Source of the DNA: Bacillus sp. SM2101 | GTDB lineage: Bacteria > Bacillota > Bacilli > Bacillales > SM2101 | DNA length: 64,000 bases | NCBI RefSeq assembly: GCF_018588585.1 | Contig: NZ_JAEUFG010000010.1 | Coordinates: 124,001 to 188,000 of the forward strand | Direction: 5' to 3' | Shown here: positions 57,050-64,000 of the stretch, piece after piece | Numbering within the stretch: the first letter of the stretch is position 1 | Layout of the letters: each line of letters opens with the position of its first letter | Made by a program: the position numbers and the translations under genes | The notes under the pieces: model-generated | Databases searched by the model: none | What the model was told of the DNA's origin: nothing | The model's input: the letters and a program-made list of their open reading frames with translations, nothing else

Positions 57050-57190
57050 CATAACTGTTGCTGCTATTATTCCTAATTTAACATAGTTAAATTAGGAGCT
57101 AACCTGAACTTAGGAGTGGTTTCGCGCAAATTATTTGGAAATATTTTTAAGATCTTAATACGAAAACCACAATGTATGCGAAAATCACCT
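57050..57190 (+). repeat. Degenerate MITE-like repeat, copy G
   Basis: A head-like TAACTGTTGCTGCTATTATTCC is followed by a tail-like CTTAATACGAAAACCACAAT-GTATGCGAAAATCACC. The match is weaker than in other copies, and the 5' border is uncertain. Confidence 0.45.
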
Positions 57191-57281
57191 TACTTATAGC
57201 ATATGTTTTATTAAAACAAATTTCGTAGACGGATATCATAATGATACTTAGGTGAACGTCCATTTTTTTGAGACAATAAAG

Positions 57282-57327
57282 TTGCTAAAAGGGAACAATA
57301 TGGAGTAAAATTAGTACCAAGTAATAA
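57282..57327 (+). promoter_or_regulatory. fabH promoter with FapR-like operator
   Basis: TTAGTACCAAGTAATAA at 57311-57327 resembles the FapR operator (TTAGTACCTRNTANTAA) with about two mismatches. TTGCTA (57282-57287), 18 bp, TAAAAT (57306-57311) forms a plausible promoter. The malonyl-CoA sensor FapR would repress fabH-fabF here. Confidence 0.6.
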
Positions 57328-57335
57328 TATTTACT

Positions 57336-57509
57336 ATTAATAAGGGCTCTTTTCATAAATCTTGTTGCTATCTTTACAAAATTGTAAAAGCTAAATGAGT
57401 TTTTGTATGAATGCCATAGTCTTGAAGAAAAGATACCACGATTGTTTCTTGTATACGTGTTTTTGTCTTAGTGCAAAAACACCAATCGATGCGAAAAAGC
57501 CATTAATAA
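57336..57509 (+). repeat. MITE-like repeat, copy H, with perfect 8-bp target duplication
   Basis: The element 57344-57501 (158 bp) starts GGGCTCTTTTCATAAATCTT and ends CAATCGATGCGAAAAAGCC. Exact ATTAATAA duplications flank it (57336-57343 and 57502-57509). It lies between the FapR-like operator and fabH, within the predicted leader. Confidence 0.85.
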
Positions 57510-57524
57510 AAAGGAGATTAGCAT

Positions 57525-58457
57525 ATGAATGCAGGTATTTTAGGAATTGGTCGATACTTACCCGAACGTGTGTTGACAAACGCTGATTTGGAAAAGATGA
57601 TGGATACATCTGATGAGTGGATTCGTACACGTACAGGGATAGAGGAACGTAGAATTGCCAATGATGATATTGATACGTCAGACATGGCGTTTTTTGCTGC
57701 AGAAAAAGCGTTAAAAGATGCGGAAATCACAGCTGATGAAGTAGATATGATTTTAGTTGCTACAGTGACACCAGATCAGCCATTTCCATCAGTAGCATGC
57801 AGAATTCAGGAGAGGTTAGGAGCAAGTAAAGCGAACGCTATGGATATAAGTGCTGCTTGTGCTGGGTTCATGTATGGCATGGTAACCGCCAAACAATTTA
57901 TATCTACAGGGACTTATAAGCATGTGTTAGTCATTGGTGTTGAAAAATTGTCTAAGATTACTAACTGGGAAGATCGCAATACGGCTGTCTTATTTGGGGA
58001 TGGGGCTGGTGCCGTCGTTATGGGGCCTGTTTCAGAAGGTAGAGGCTTACTTTCTTTTGAACTAGGAGCGGATGGAACCGGTGCAAACCATTTATACCAA
58101 GATGAATATATCATTATGAACGGACGTGAAGTCTTTAAATTTGCAGTAAGGCAAATGGGTGAGTCTAGTGTCAATGTATTGGAAAAAGCTGGATTAACGA
58201 AAGAAGATGTTGACTTTCTCATTCCTCATCAAGCGAATATTCGTATTATGGAATCAGCGAGAACCAGGCTCGAACTACCAGAAGAAAAAATGTCAAAAAC
58301 AGTGCATAAATATGGGAATACTTCAGCTGCTTCAATCCCAATTTCCATCGTTGAAGAGCTAGAGGCTGGTAAGATCAAAGATGATGATTTGCTCGTCATG
58401 GTCGGCTTTGGCGGAGGTTTAACTTGGGGAGCTATTGCTTTCCGTTGGGGGAAATAA
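57525..58457 (+). CDS. fabH: Beta-ketoacyl-ACP synthase III
   Basis: FabH condenses an acyl-CoA starter with malonyl-ACP, the first step of fatty acid synthesis. This 310-residue protein has the catalytic triad: cysteine in [13 protein letters not shown] (near residue 113), histidine in [10 protein letters not shown] (near 238) and asparagine in [10 protein letters not shown] (near 268). It starts [14 protein letters not shown]-like ([11 protein letters not shown]). ATG at 57525 follows AAAGGAG. It heads fabH-fabF; 68 bp separate them. Confidence 0.96.
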   Translation: MNAGILGIGRYLPERVLTNADLEKMMDTSDEWIRTRTGIEERRIANDDIDTSDMAFFAAEKALKDAEITADEVDMILVATVTPDQPFPSVACRIQERLGASKANAMDISAACAGFMYGMVTAKQFISTGTYKHVLVIGVEKLSKITNWEDRNTAVLFGDGAGAVVMGPVSEGRGLLSFELGADGTGANHLYQDEYIIMNGREVFKFAVRQMGESSVNVLEKAGLTKEDVDFLIPHQANIRIMESARTRLELPEEKMSKTVHKYGNTSAASIPISIVEELEAGKIKDDDLLVMVGFGGGLTWGAIAFRWGK

Positions 58458-58525
58458 CAAAAATTTAATTATTTAAAATATATGTTGAGTAATTCATGTA
58501 TAAATGGACAAAGGAGATGCTTACA

Positions 58526-59764
58526 ATGAATAAACGTAGAGTTGTTATTACAGGTTTAGGTGCTGTTACACCTCTTGGATCATCAGTGGAAGCAACATGG
58601 GAAAATTTAATAAAAGGTGTTTCGGGTATTGGAACTGTTACGCGTGTGAACCCAGATGATTATCCTGCTAAGGTAGCAGGTGAAGCAACAGACTTTAACC
58701 CTGAAGATTTTATGGAAAAGAAAGATGCACGAAAAATGGATCGTTTTACGCAATTTGCGTTAGCTGCATCTTTGATGGCAGTAGAAGATGCCAGCCTAAC
58801 AATCACAGATGATATTGCTCCAAGAGTTGGTGTCTGGATCGGATCTGGGATAGGTGGTATGGAAACATTTGAAAATCAATTTGAAACATTTCAAAAACGA
58901 GGCTATCGTCGTGTGAGTCCGTTTTTTGTACCGATGATTATCCCTGATATGGCAGCAGGTCAAGTGTCAATTGCTCTTGGTGCCAAAGGGATAAATTCTT
59001 GTACTGTCACAGCATGTGCTACTGGGACGAATTCTATCGGTGATGCATTTAAAGTCATCCAGCGAGGAGATGCGGATGTAATGGTTTCAGGTGGAGCGGA
59101 AGCACCAATTACGAAAATGTCCATGGCTGGATTTTGTGCTAATACGGCGTTGTCAACAAATCCTGATCCAGATACAGCGAGCCGTCCTTTTGATAAAAAT
59201 CGAGATGGATTCGTAATGGGTGAAGGAGCTGGAATCATTGTCCTAGAGGAGCTAGAGTTTGCGAAAGCAAGAGGGGCAAAAATTTATGCAGAAGTAGTCG
59301 GTTACGGTTCTACTGGAGATGCCTATCATATTACAGCGCCTGCACCTGGTGGAGAAGGTGGGGTTCGCGCAATGAGGCAAGCAATTGAGGATGCTGACCT
59401 TACACCAGAACAAATTGATTATATTAATGCTCACGGTACGAGCACACAATACAATGAAAAATTTGAAACAATGGCGATTAAAGAAGTGTTTGGTTCGTAT
59501 GCCGAAAAACTACCAATTAGCTCAACGAAATCCATGACAGGCCACCTGCTAGGTGCTGCCGGTGGGATAGAAGCAATATTCTCAGTCTTATCGATTAAGG
59601 AAGGAATCATTCCTCCGACTATTAACTTGGAAACTCCTGACCCTGATTGCGACCTTGATTACGTTCCGAATGAAGCTAGAAAACAGGAAGTATCTGTAGC
59701 GTTAAGTAACTCATTAGGTTTCGGGGGTCATAACGCAGTATTAGTCTTTAAAAATTATGAATAA
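58526..59764 (+). CDS. fabF: Beta-ketoacyl-ACP synthase II
   Basis: FabF extends acyl-ACP chains by condensation with malonyl-ACP. The 412-residue protein has the nucleophilic cysteine in [14 protein letters not shown] (near 164), histidines in [13 protein letters not shown] and [12 protein letters not shown], and the C-terminal [10 protein letters not shown] longer frame begins at 58496, but AAAGGAG lies before ATG 58526, giving the family-standard [16 protein letters not shown] start. A terminator follows. Confidence 0.96.
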   Translation: MNKRRVVITGLGAVTPLGSSVEATWENLIKGVSGIGTVTRVNPDDYPAKVAGEATDFNPEDFMEKKDARKMDRFTQFALAASLMAVEDASLTITDDIAPRVGVWIGSGIGGMETFENQFETFQKRGYRRVSPFFVPMIIPDMAAGQVSIALGAKGINSCTVTACATGTNSIGDAFKVIQRGDADVMVSGGAEAPITKMSMAGFCANTALSTNPDPDTASRPFDKNRDGFVMGEGAGIIVLEELEFAKARGAKIYAEVVGYGSTGDAYHITAPAPGGEGGVRAMRQAIEDADLTPEQIDYINAHGTSTQYNEKFETMAIKEVFGSYAEKLPISSTKSMTGHLLGAAGGIEAIFSVLSIKEGIIPPTINLETPDPDCDLDYVPNEARKQEVSVALSNSLGFGGHNAVLVFKNYE

Positions 59765-59778
59765 TAATATGATCACCC

Positions 59779-59812
59779 AAAAAACTGGCTATTTTTATAT
59801 GCCAGTTTTTTG
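59779..59812 (+). terminator. Terminator after fabF
   Basis: AAAAAACTGGC and GCCAGTTTTTT form a perfect 11-bp stem with an 11-base loop and T-run. Confidence 0.9.
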
Positions 59813-59905
59813 TGCTTATATGGCCTATGCACTCACATTAACATTTTTTCATAAGATAAAAAGAAAACTGTATTCTTCTTTAAGAAGTGATTAATAACAT
59901 GATTA

Positions 59906-60070
59906 GGCTCTTTTCGTATAGTTTGTAGCCATAGTTACCAAATTAGTGCCATAAAAAGAAGTTTTATATGTTAATCATCGTTGTACAGAAGAAAAGGTGT
60001 CACGAACTCTAGTTGTGTATTACGTGTTTATTTCTTAATACGTAAAAGAACAACCAATGCGAAAACAGCC
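59906..60070 (+). repeat. Interspersed MITE-like repeat, copy I
   Basis: A full 165-bp copy: head GGCTCTTTTCGTATAGTTTG, interior TTGTACAGAAGAAAAGG and CACGAACTCTAGTTG, tail CAACCAATGCGAAAACAGCC. It lies between fabF and yjaZ. No clear target duplication. Confidence 0.85.
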
Positions 60071-60126
60071 TTTTAAAAAAAGTTAACAAGCTGATGATTT
60101 TACAACATTCATCTCATAAAGAAGAA

Positions 60127-60199
60127 AGGATGGCACGAATAATAGTTTCTAAGACTATTTATTCTTCGTACGAGATACATCAATTAATGCGAAAACAGC
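60127..60199 (+). repeat. Truncated MITE-like repeat (tail half)
   Basis: GATGGCACGAATAATAG and CATCAATTAATGCGAAAACAGC match the tail half of the copy 60 bp upstream, ending 43 bp before yjaZ. Confidence 0.6.
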
Positions 60200-60241
60200 G
60201 CATATTGTTGATATTAATCATACAATAAAAGGGTGAAAAAG

Positions 60242-61021
60242 ATGCCTGTAATATCTACTTATGATTGGTTGGATCAATGGTACGACGAACCATATAAACT
60301 GTGTAAAAAATTAGTAAAATTATTTGGAGGAACATCTGAGAGGTCTATCTATTCATATCTTCGTTCCTTTGGAATGTATCGTCCCTCAAGGAATGGTAAG
60401 GAATGTATACATGAGCTCAAGGAGAATAAAGTATGGGAAATTGTAAAAAAAGAGCATCAACTTTTACAAAAAGAATGGGTGGGTGAAGATGTCCCGATCA
60501 TCATTTTTCCAGCCGATTCATCAAATCCTGGCTTGCGCGAATACAATGGTAAATCTGGTGTTGCTTTTAAAGATAAGCTATTTTTATTCGTCTCTCCACA
60601 AAATGAGAAAAATGAAATTCGTGCTTTATTTACACATGAATATAATCATGTTTGTAGGTTATTAAAGTACAAAAAAAATGATGACAGTTATACTCTATTG
60701 GATACGATTATCTTAGAGGGGCTCGCTGAAAATGCTGTTAGGGAAAGACTTGGGGACAAATATGCTGCTGCATGGACGAATTATTACTCTCAGGATGAAG
60801 CTCAATATTATTGGAATAAAATAATAAAACCGAAAAGGAATGTGCTAAGAGGTCACCGGATTCATGATCAGCTTCTATATGGTCATGGACTTTTTCCAAA
60901 AATGGTAGGCTATAATGTTGGATATCAATTAGTGAAATCGTGTATAGATCATCAAGGTGATGCGATAAAGACTTTGTTATCTTTCCAAAGTAATGACATC
61001 GTTAAATATTCAGACTTTTAA
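60242..61021 (+). CDS. yjaZ: YjaZ-like DUF2268 zinc-protease-type protein
   Basis: A 259-residue soluble protein of the DUF2268 family. The metalloprotease-type motif H-E-x-x-H appears as FTHEYNHVCRLL near residue 140, with a downstream glutamate in ILEGLAENAV near 168 that could be the third zinc ligand. Its substrate is unknown. GTG at 60233 is also in frame, but AAAGGGTG favours ATG at 60242. It lies between fabF and the app genes, as in Bacillus. Confidence 0.85.
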   Translation: MPVISTYDWLDQWYDEPYKLCKKLVKLFGGTSERSIYSYLRSFGMYRPSRNGKECIHELKENKVWEIVKKEHQLLQKEWVGEDVPIIIFPADSSNPGLREYNGKSGVAFKDKLFLFVSPQNEKNEIRALFTHEYNHVCRLLKYKKNDDSYTLLDTIILEGLAENAVRERLGDKYAAAWTNYYSQDEAQYYWNKIIKPKRNVLRGHRIHDQLLYGHGLFPKMVGYNVGYQLVKSCIDHQGDAIKTLLSFQSNDIVKYSDF

Positions 61022-61041
61022 TCATTATAAATGCTTAAAGA

Positions 61042-61084
61042 GGAGTAGTAGAAAATCTAGTATACTAGCTCCTTTTCTTTTTTT
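61042..61084 (+). terminator. Terminator after yjaZ
   Basis: GGAG-TAGTA pairs with TACTA-CTCC (one bulged G), followed by a long T-rich run (TTTTCTTTTTTTT). Confidence 0.65.
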
Positions 61085-61119
61085 TATATTTTGAAAATAT
61101 TGTAACTTTAAAAAATATA

Positions 61120-61148
61120 TTGATTTTGTAAAGAATCTGTAATATATT
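61120..61148 (+). promoter_or_regulatory. Candidate promoter of the app operon
   Basis: TTGATT (61120-61125), 17-bp spacer and TATATT (61143-61148) form a plausible sigma-A promoter, 60 bp upstream of the appD start. Confidence 0.4.
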
Positions 61149-61207
61149 TTATTATAATATTATGTTTAAAAATTCATATTAAATATATTACTAATTAGAG
61201 GTGTACT

Positions 61208-62239
61208 ATGAGTTCAAATTCTCGTCAAAACGCTGAAACACCTTTATTAAAGGTGAGCAATTTAGAAACAGCCTTTAAAATTGATGGTGAATACCACAAT
61301 GCCGTTGATAATGTGTCATTCTCAGTAAAGCCGAAGCAAATTGTCGGAATTGTTGGAGAATCAGGATGTGGAAAAAGTGTTATGTCACTTTCCATCATGA
61401 AACTGTTACCAAAGCACAACGGAGAAATTAGAAGTGGACAAGTTGATTTTAAAGGTAAGGAATTGCAAGATTTAGATGATAATGAGATGAATACAATTCG
61501 CGGAAAAGATATTTCTATGATTTTCCAAGAGCCGATGACTGCACTAAATCCAGTTTTCACAATCGGCTTTCAACTTGAAGAAGTACTTTTTAACCATATG
61601 AATATTTCTAAACGTGAAGCGCGCTTGAAAAGTGTTTCTTTATTAAAAAGTGTCGGAATTTCCAGACCTGAGCAAATTGTCGAAGAATATCCTCACCAGC
61701 TTTCAGGTGGAATGAGACAAAGGGTAATGATAGCAATGGCTATCGCTTGTCAGCCACAATTATTGATCGCTGATGAGCCTACAACTGCACTCGACGTAAC
61801 TGTACAAGCCCAAATTCTTGAATTACTTAAGGAAATTCAAGAAGTAAATGATATGTCAATCATTCTTATTACGCATGATCTAGGTGTCGTTGCAGAGATG
61901 TGCGATGAAGTAATAGTTATGTATGCAGGTAGAATTGCTGAAAGAGCTAATGCAGAAGAACTGTTTTACAACCCGAAGCACCCGTACACGAAGCTATTAA
62001 TGGGTTCCATTCCTAAGTTAGATGAGGAAGTTGAAAAGTTAAGTTCTATTGAAGGAATTGTACCTTCCCTAGTCAATATGCCGAAAACTGGCTGTAAATT
62101 TGTTGACCGTTGTCCACAAGCAATGGCAGAATGTAGAGAATTAACACCACAGCTGAAAGAGGATAATGTTAATCATGAGGTAGCTTGTTTGTTATATGAA
62201 AACAGCTTTCCTACTGAAAGGGTGAAGGTGAGTAAATGA
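61208..62239 (+). CDS. appD: Oligopeptide ABC transporter ATP-binding protein D
   Basis: A 343-residue OppD-type ATPase: Walker A GESGCGKSV, signature LSGGMRQRVMIAMA, Walker B LLIADEPTTALDVT, and switch His in ITHDLGVV. The C-terminal oligopeptide-transporter tail carries the cysteines of GCKFVDRCPQAMAECREL. It pairs with AppF to energise peptide uptake. Start ATG at 61208 follows GAGGTG. Its stop overlaps the appF start (ATGA). Named by synteny with appD after yjaZ; opp- or dpp-type specificity cannot be excluded. Confidence 0.88.
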   Translation: MSSNSRQNAETPLLKVSNLETAFKIDGEYHNAVDNVSFSVKPKQIVGIVGESGCGKSVMSLSIMKLLPKHNGEIRSGQVDFKGKELQDLDDNEMNTIRGKDISMIFQEPMTALNPVFTIGFQLEEVLFNHMNISKREARLKSVSLLKSVGISRPEQIVEEYPHQLSGGMRQRVMIAMAIACQPQLLIADEPTTALDVTVQAQILELLKEIQEVNDMSIILITHDLGVVAEMCDEVIVMYAGRIAERANAEELFYNPKHPYTKLLMGSIPKLDEEVEKLSSIEGIVPSLVNMPKTGCKFVDRCPQAMAECRELTPQLKEDNVNHEVACLLYENSFPTERVKVSK

Positions 62240-63225
62240 GCCAACAATCAACTTTAGAAGAAAAAGAAAGTTTACTAGAGATAGTAAATTTGAAAACTTA
62301 CTATCCTATTAAAGGTGGAATTTTACGTAGAACGATAGGTAATGTTAAAGCAGTTGACGATGTATCCTTTGAGATTAAGAAGGGTGAAACATTCGGGCTT
62401 GTAGGAGAATCTGGATGTGGTAAATCAACAACAGGTAGAACGATATTACGTTTGTTGGAACCGACAGACGGCAAGATTATTTTTGATGGACAAGACATTA
62501 CGAAGTTAAGAGGTGCATCCCTACGACAGATGCGTAAAGACTTCCAAATGGTTTTCCAAGATCCATATGCTTCCTTAAATCCTACAATGATGGTCGGTAG
62601 TTTGGTATCAGAGCCTATTCGCAATTACAAAAAAGTTTCTGAGGAAGATTTAAAAGAAGATGTCTTGGATTTGCTGAAGAAGGTTGGGCTACCTCCTGAT
62701 GCATACTATAAATATCCACATGAATTTTCAGGTGGACAAAGACAGCGTGTCGGTATAGCTAGAGCGCTTGCACTTCGCCCAAAGCTTATCATTGCCGATG
62801 AACCTGTGTCCGCACTTGACGTGTCAGTGCAGTCACAAGTATTAAACTTGTTGAAAGAATTACAAGATGAATTTGATTTAACGTATTTGTTTATCGCACA
62901 TGACTTAAGTGTAGTGAAACATATGAGTGATAGAATTGGTGTTATGTATCTAGGTGGGATCGCAGAGCTTGCTGATAAAGAAAGCTTATATGCTGAGCCT
63001 TTACATCCGTATACCCAAGCGCTGTTATCTGCGATTCCGGAACCTGATCCAAGGAAGAAAAAAGAGCGCATTATTTTAGAAGGGGACGTACCTAGTCCAG
63101 CAAATCCACCTGAAGGCTGTGCTTTCCATCCACGCTGTGCCCATGCTAAACCGGAGTGCCAGAAGGTGAAGCCTGTTTTGAAGGAGGTGAAAAAAGGTCA
63201 TAAAGTAGCATGTCACTTATATTAA
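62236..63225 (+). CDS. appF: Oligopeptide ABC transporter ATP-binding protein F
   Basis: A 329-residue OppF-type ATPase with Walker A GESGCGKSTTGR, signature FSGGQRQRVGIARALA, Walker B LIIADEPVSALDVS and IAHDLSVV. The C-terminal extension GCAFHPRCAHAKPECQKV is standard for the subfamily. ATG at 62236 overlaps appD by 4 bp, so they are translationally coupled. The substrate-binding protein gene follows 28 bp later. Confidence 0.9.
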   Translation: MSQQSTLEEKESLLEIVNLKTYYPIKGGILRRTIGNVKAVDDVSFEIKKGETFGLVGESGCGKSTTGRTILRLLEPTDGKIIFDGQDITKLRGASLRQMRKDFQMVFQDPYASLNPTMMVGSLVSEPIRNYKKVSEEDLKEDVLDLLKKVGLPPDAYYKYPHEFSGGQRQRVGIARALALRPKLIIADEPVSALDVSVQSQVLNLLKELQDEFDLTYLFIAHDLSVVKHMSDRIGVMYLGGIAELADKESLYAEPLHPYTQALLSAIPEPDPRKKKERIILEGDVPSPANPPEGCAFHPRCAHAKPECQKVKPVLKEVKKGHKVACHLY

Positions 63226-63253
63226 CGAAAACTGATTAATTAGGGGGAGAACT

Positions 63254-64000
63254 ATGAAAAAATCATTATGGCTGTTTTCATTAATGCTTGTGCTAGCATT
63301 GTTCTTAGCTGCTTGTGGCGGCGGGGATGACGCTTCAGCTCCAGCAGATGATAATAACACAGAAGAAACTGATTCAAACGATACTGAAGTTACAGAAGAA
63401 GAAGGTCCTAAAGAAGGCGGAACAATCACATACGGTTTTAACCAACCTTTCAAAGGTGTATTATCTTTTGCTTATTATGAAGGTACTGATGATGCAGAGA
63501 TTTTACAATTCATGCATGAAGCTTTAGTTAAGACTGATGAAAACTTACAAACTGTTCCAAACTTGGCAGATTGGGAGATTTCTGAAGACAACATGACGTT
63601 AACGTTTAATTTAAAGCAAGGTGTTAAATGGCATGATGGCGAAGAGCTAACTGTTGAGGATATGGAATATGCTTGGTACTTAATTGCTGACCCTACTTAT
63701 GAAGGAGCTCGTTTCTCAAACGTAGCAATGATTGAAGGTGCAGCGGAATACCAAGCAGGTGAGGCTGACACGATTTCAGGTATTACAGTAGTAGATGACT
63801 ATACAATTCAAGTAAAAGTAACAGAACCATCTGTTAACTTAATTGATAACATTTGGGTATATCCTGAACCAAAACATTATTACGGAGATATTTCTTCGAA
63901 GGAAGTACCTGATTCTGATCAAGTACGTGTAAACCCAATCGGTGTTGGTCCATTCAAAGTGAAAAACATCGTTCCTGGTGAAATGGTTGAATTAGAACGT
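63254..64000 (+). CDS. appA: Oligopeptide-binding lipoprotein (SBP family 5), partial
   Basis: The frame is open from ATG 63254 (after GGGGGAG) to the window end, 249 codons. It begins with a signal peptide and lipobox LFLAACGGG, then an acidic linker rich in D/E/T and an SBP_bac_5 domain: EGGTITYGFNQPFKG, LTFNLKQGVKWHDGEELTVED and NPIGVGPFKVKNIVPGE. It captures peptides outside the membrane for the transporter; permease genes presumably follow. The gene symbol is by synteny (appA). Confidence 0.85.
   Translation, partial: MKKSLWLFSLMLVLALFLAACGGGDDASAPADDNNTEETDSNDTEVTEEEGPKEGGTITYGFNQPFKGVLSFAYYEGTDDAEILQFMHEALVKTDENLQTVPNLADWEISEDNMTLTFNLKQGVKWHDGEELTVEDMEYAWYLIADPTYEGARFSNVAMIEGAAEYQAGEADTISGITVVDDYTIQVKVTEPSVNLIDNIWVYPEPKHYYGDISSKEVPDSDQVRVNPIGVGPFKVKNIVPGEMVELER

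Overview
The window looks like chromosomal DNA of a low-GC, facultatively anaerobic, endospore-former-type Bacillaceae. The evidence is the AT-rich composition, strong AGGAGG-type ribosome sites, frequent TTG/GTG starts, and an arg-car / yjzC / yjzD / yjaU / yjaV / med / fabH / fabF / yjaZ / app block in the order I recall for Bacillus subtilis. No species can be named from sequence alone. No rRNA, tRNA, complete insertion sequence, prophage or CRISPR array was seen.

Layout. 1-3.3 kb: end of a PIG-L deacetylase gene, an M42 metallopeptidase and an AraC-type regulator with a receiver-like domain. 3.8-7.8 kb: histidine degradation genes hutU-hutI-hutG, without hutH or hutP. 8.1-9.8 kb: two orphan genes (DUF4269 protein, metallo-beta-lactamase-fold lipoprotein). 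9.9-21.2 kb: an anaerobiosis, iron and molybdenum-cofactor region with fnr (Fe-S cysteines C227/C230/C235), an ECF sigma/anti-sigma pair, a second Crp/Fnr regulator, moaA, a RIC-type Fe-S repair protein, feoAB plus a small Cys-rich partner, and moeA-mobB-moaE-moaD. FNR-like boxes precede moaA, feoA and, further on, the ywiC-like gene at 37.5 kb, each 29.5 bp from box centre to a -10-like hexamer. A Fur-like box is also present at feoA.

22.4-36.9 kb: an acyl-CoA catabolic cluster (carboxyltransferase beta subunit, biotin carrier, two enoyl-CoA hydratases, AtuA-like protein split into two genes, two acyl-CoA dehydrogenases, two acyl-CoA ligases, nitronate monooxygenase-like protein). It faces away from a CBS-PAS-AAA+-Fis sigma-54 activator. 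Between them lie a consensus sigma-54 promoter (TGGCAC-N5-TTGCA) and, just upstream, a 42-bp tandem array made of 21-bp half-units carrying GGGTCAAA. This is the most striking regulatory layout in the window.

38.2-48.3 kb: the arginine operon argC-J-B-D-carA-B-argF with paired ARG boxes at argC and again before carA. 48.4-64 kb: uppP, yjzC, clpB (with a CtsR operator), yjzD, yjaU, yjaV, med (comZ not found), a small unknown gene, fabH-fabF (with a FapR-like operator), yjaZ and the start of an oligopeptide ABC transporter operon.

Scattered through many intergenic regions is a roughly 150-bp interspersed repeat with imperfect terminal inverted repeats (GGCTCTTTTCGTAAACTTTG at one end, complement GGCTGTTTTCGCATTGATTG at the other). 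Several copies have 7-8 bp flanking direct repeats, so it behaves like a MITE. I recognise no named family for it.
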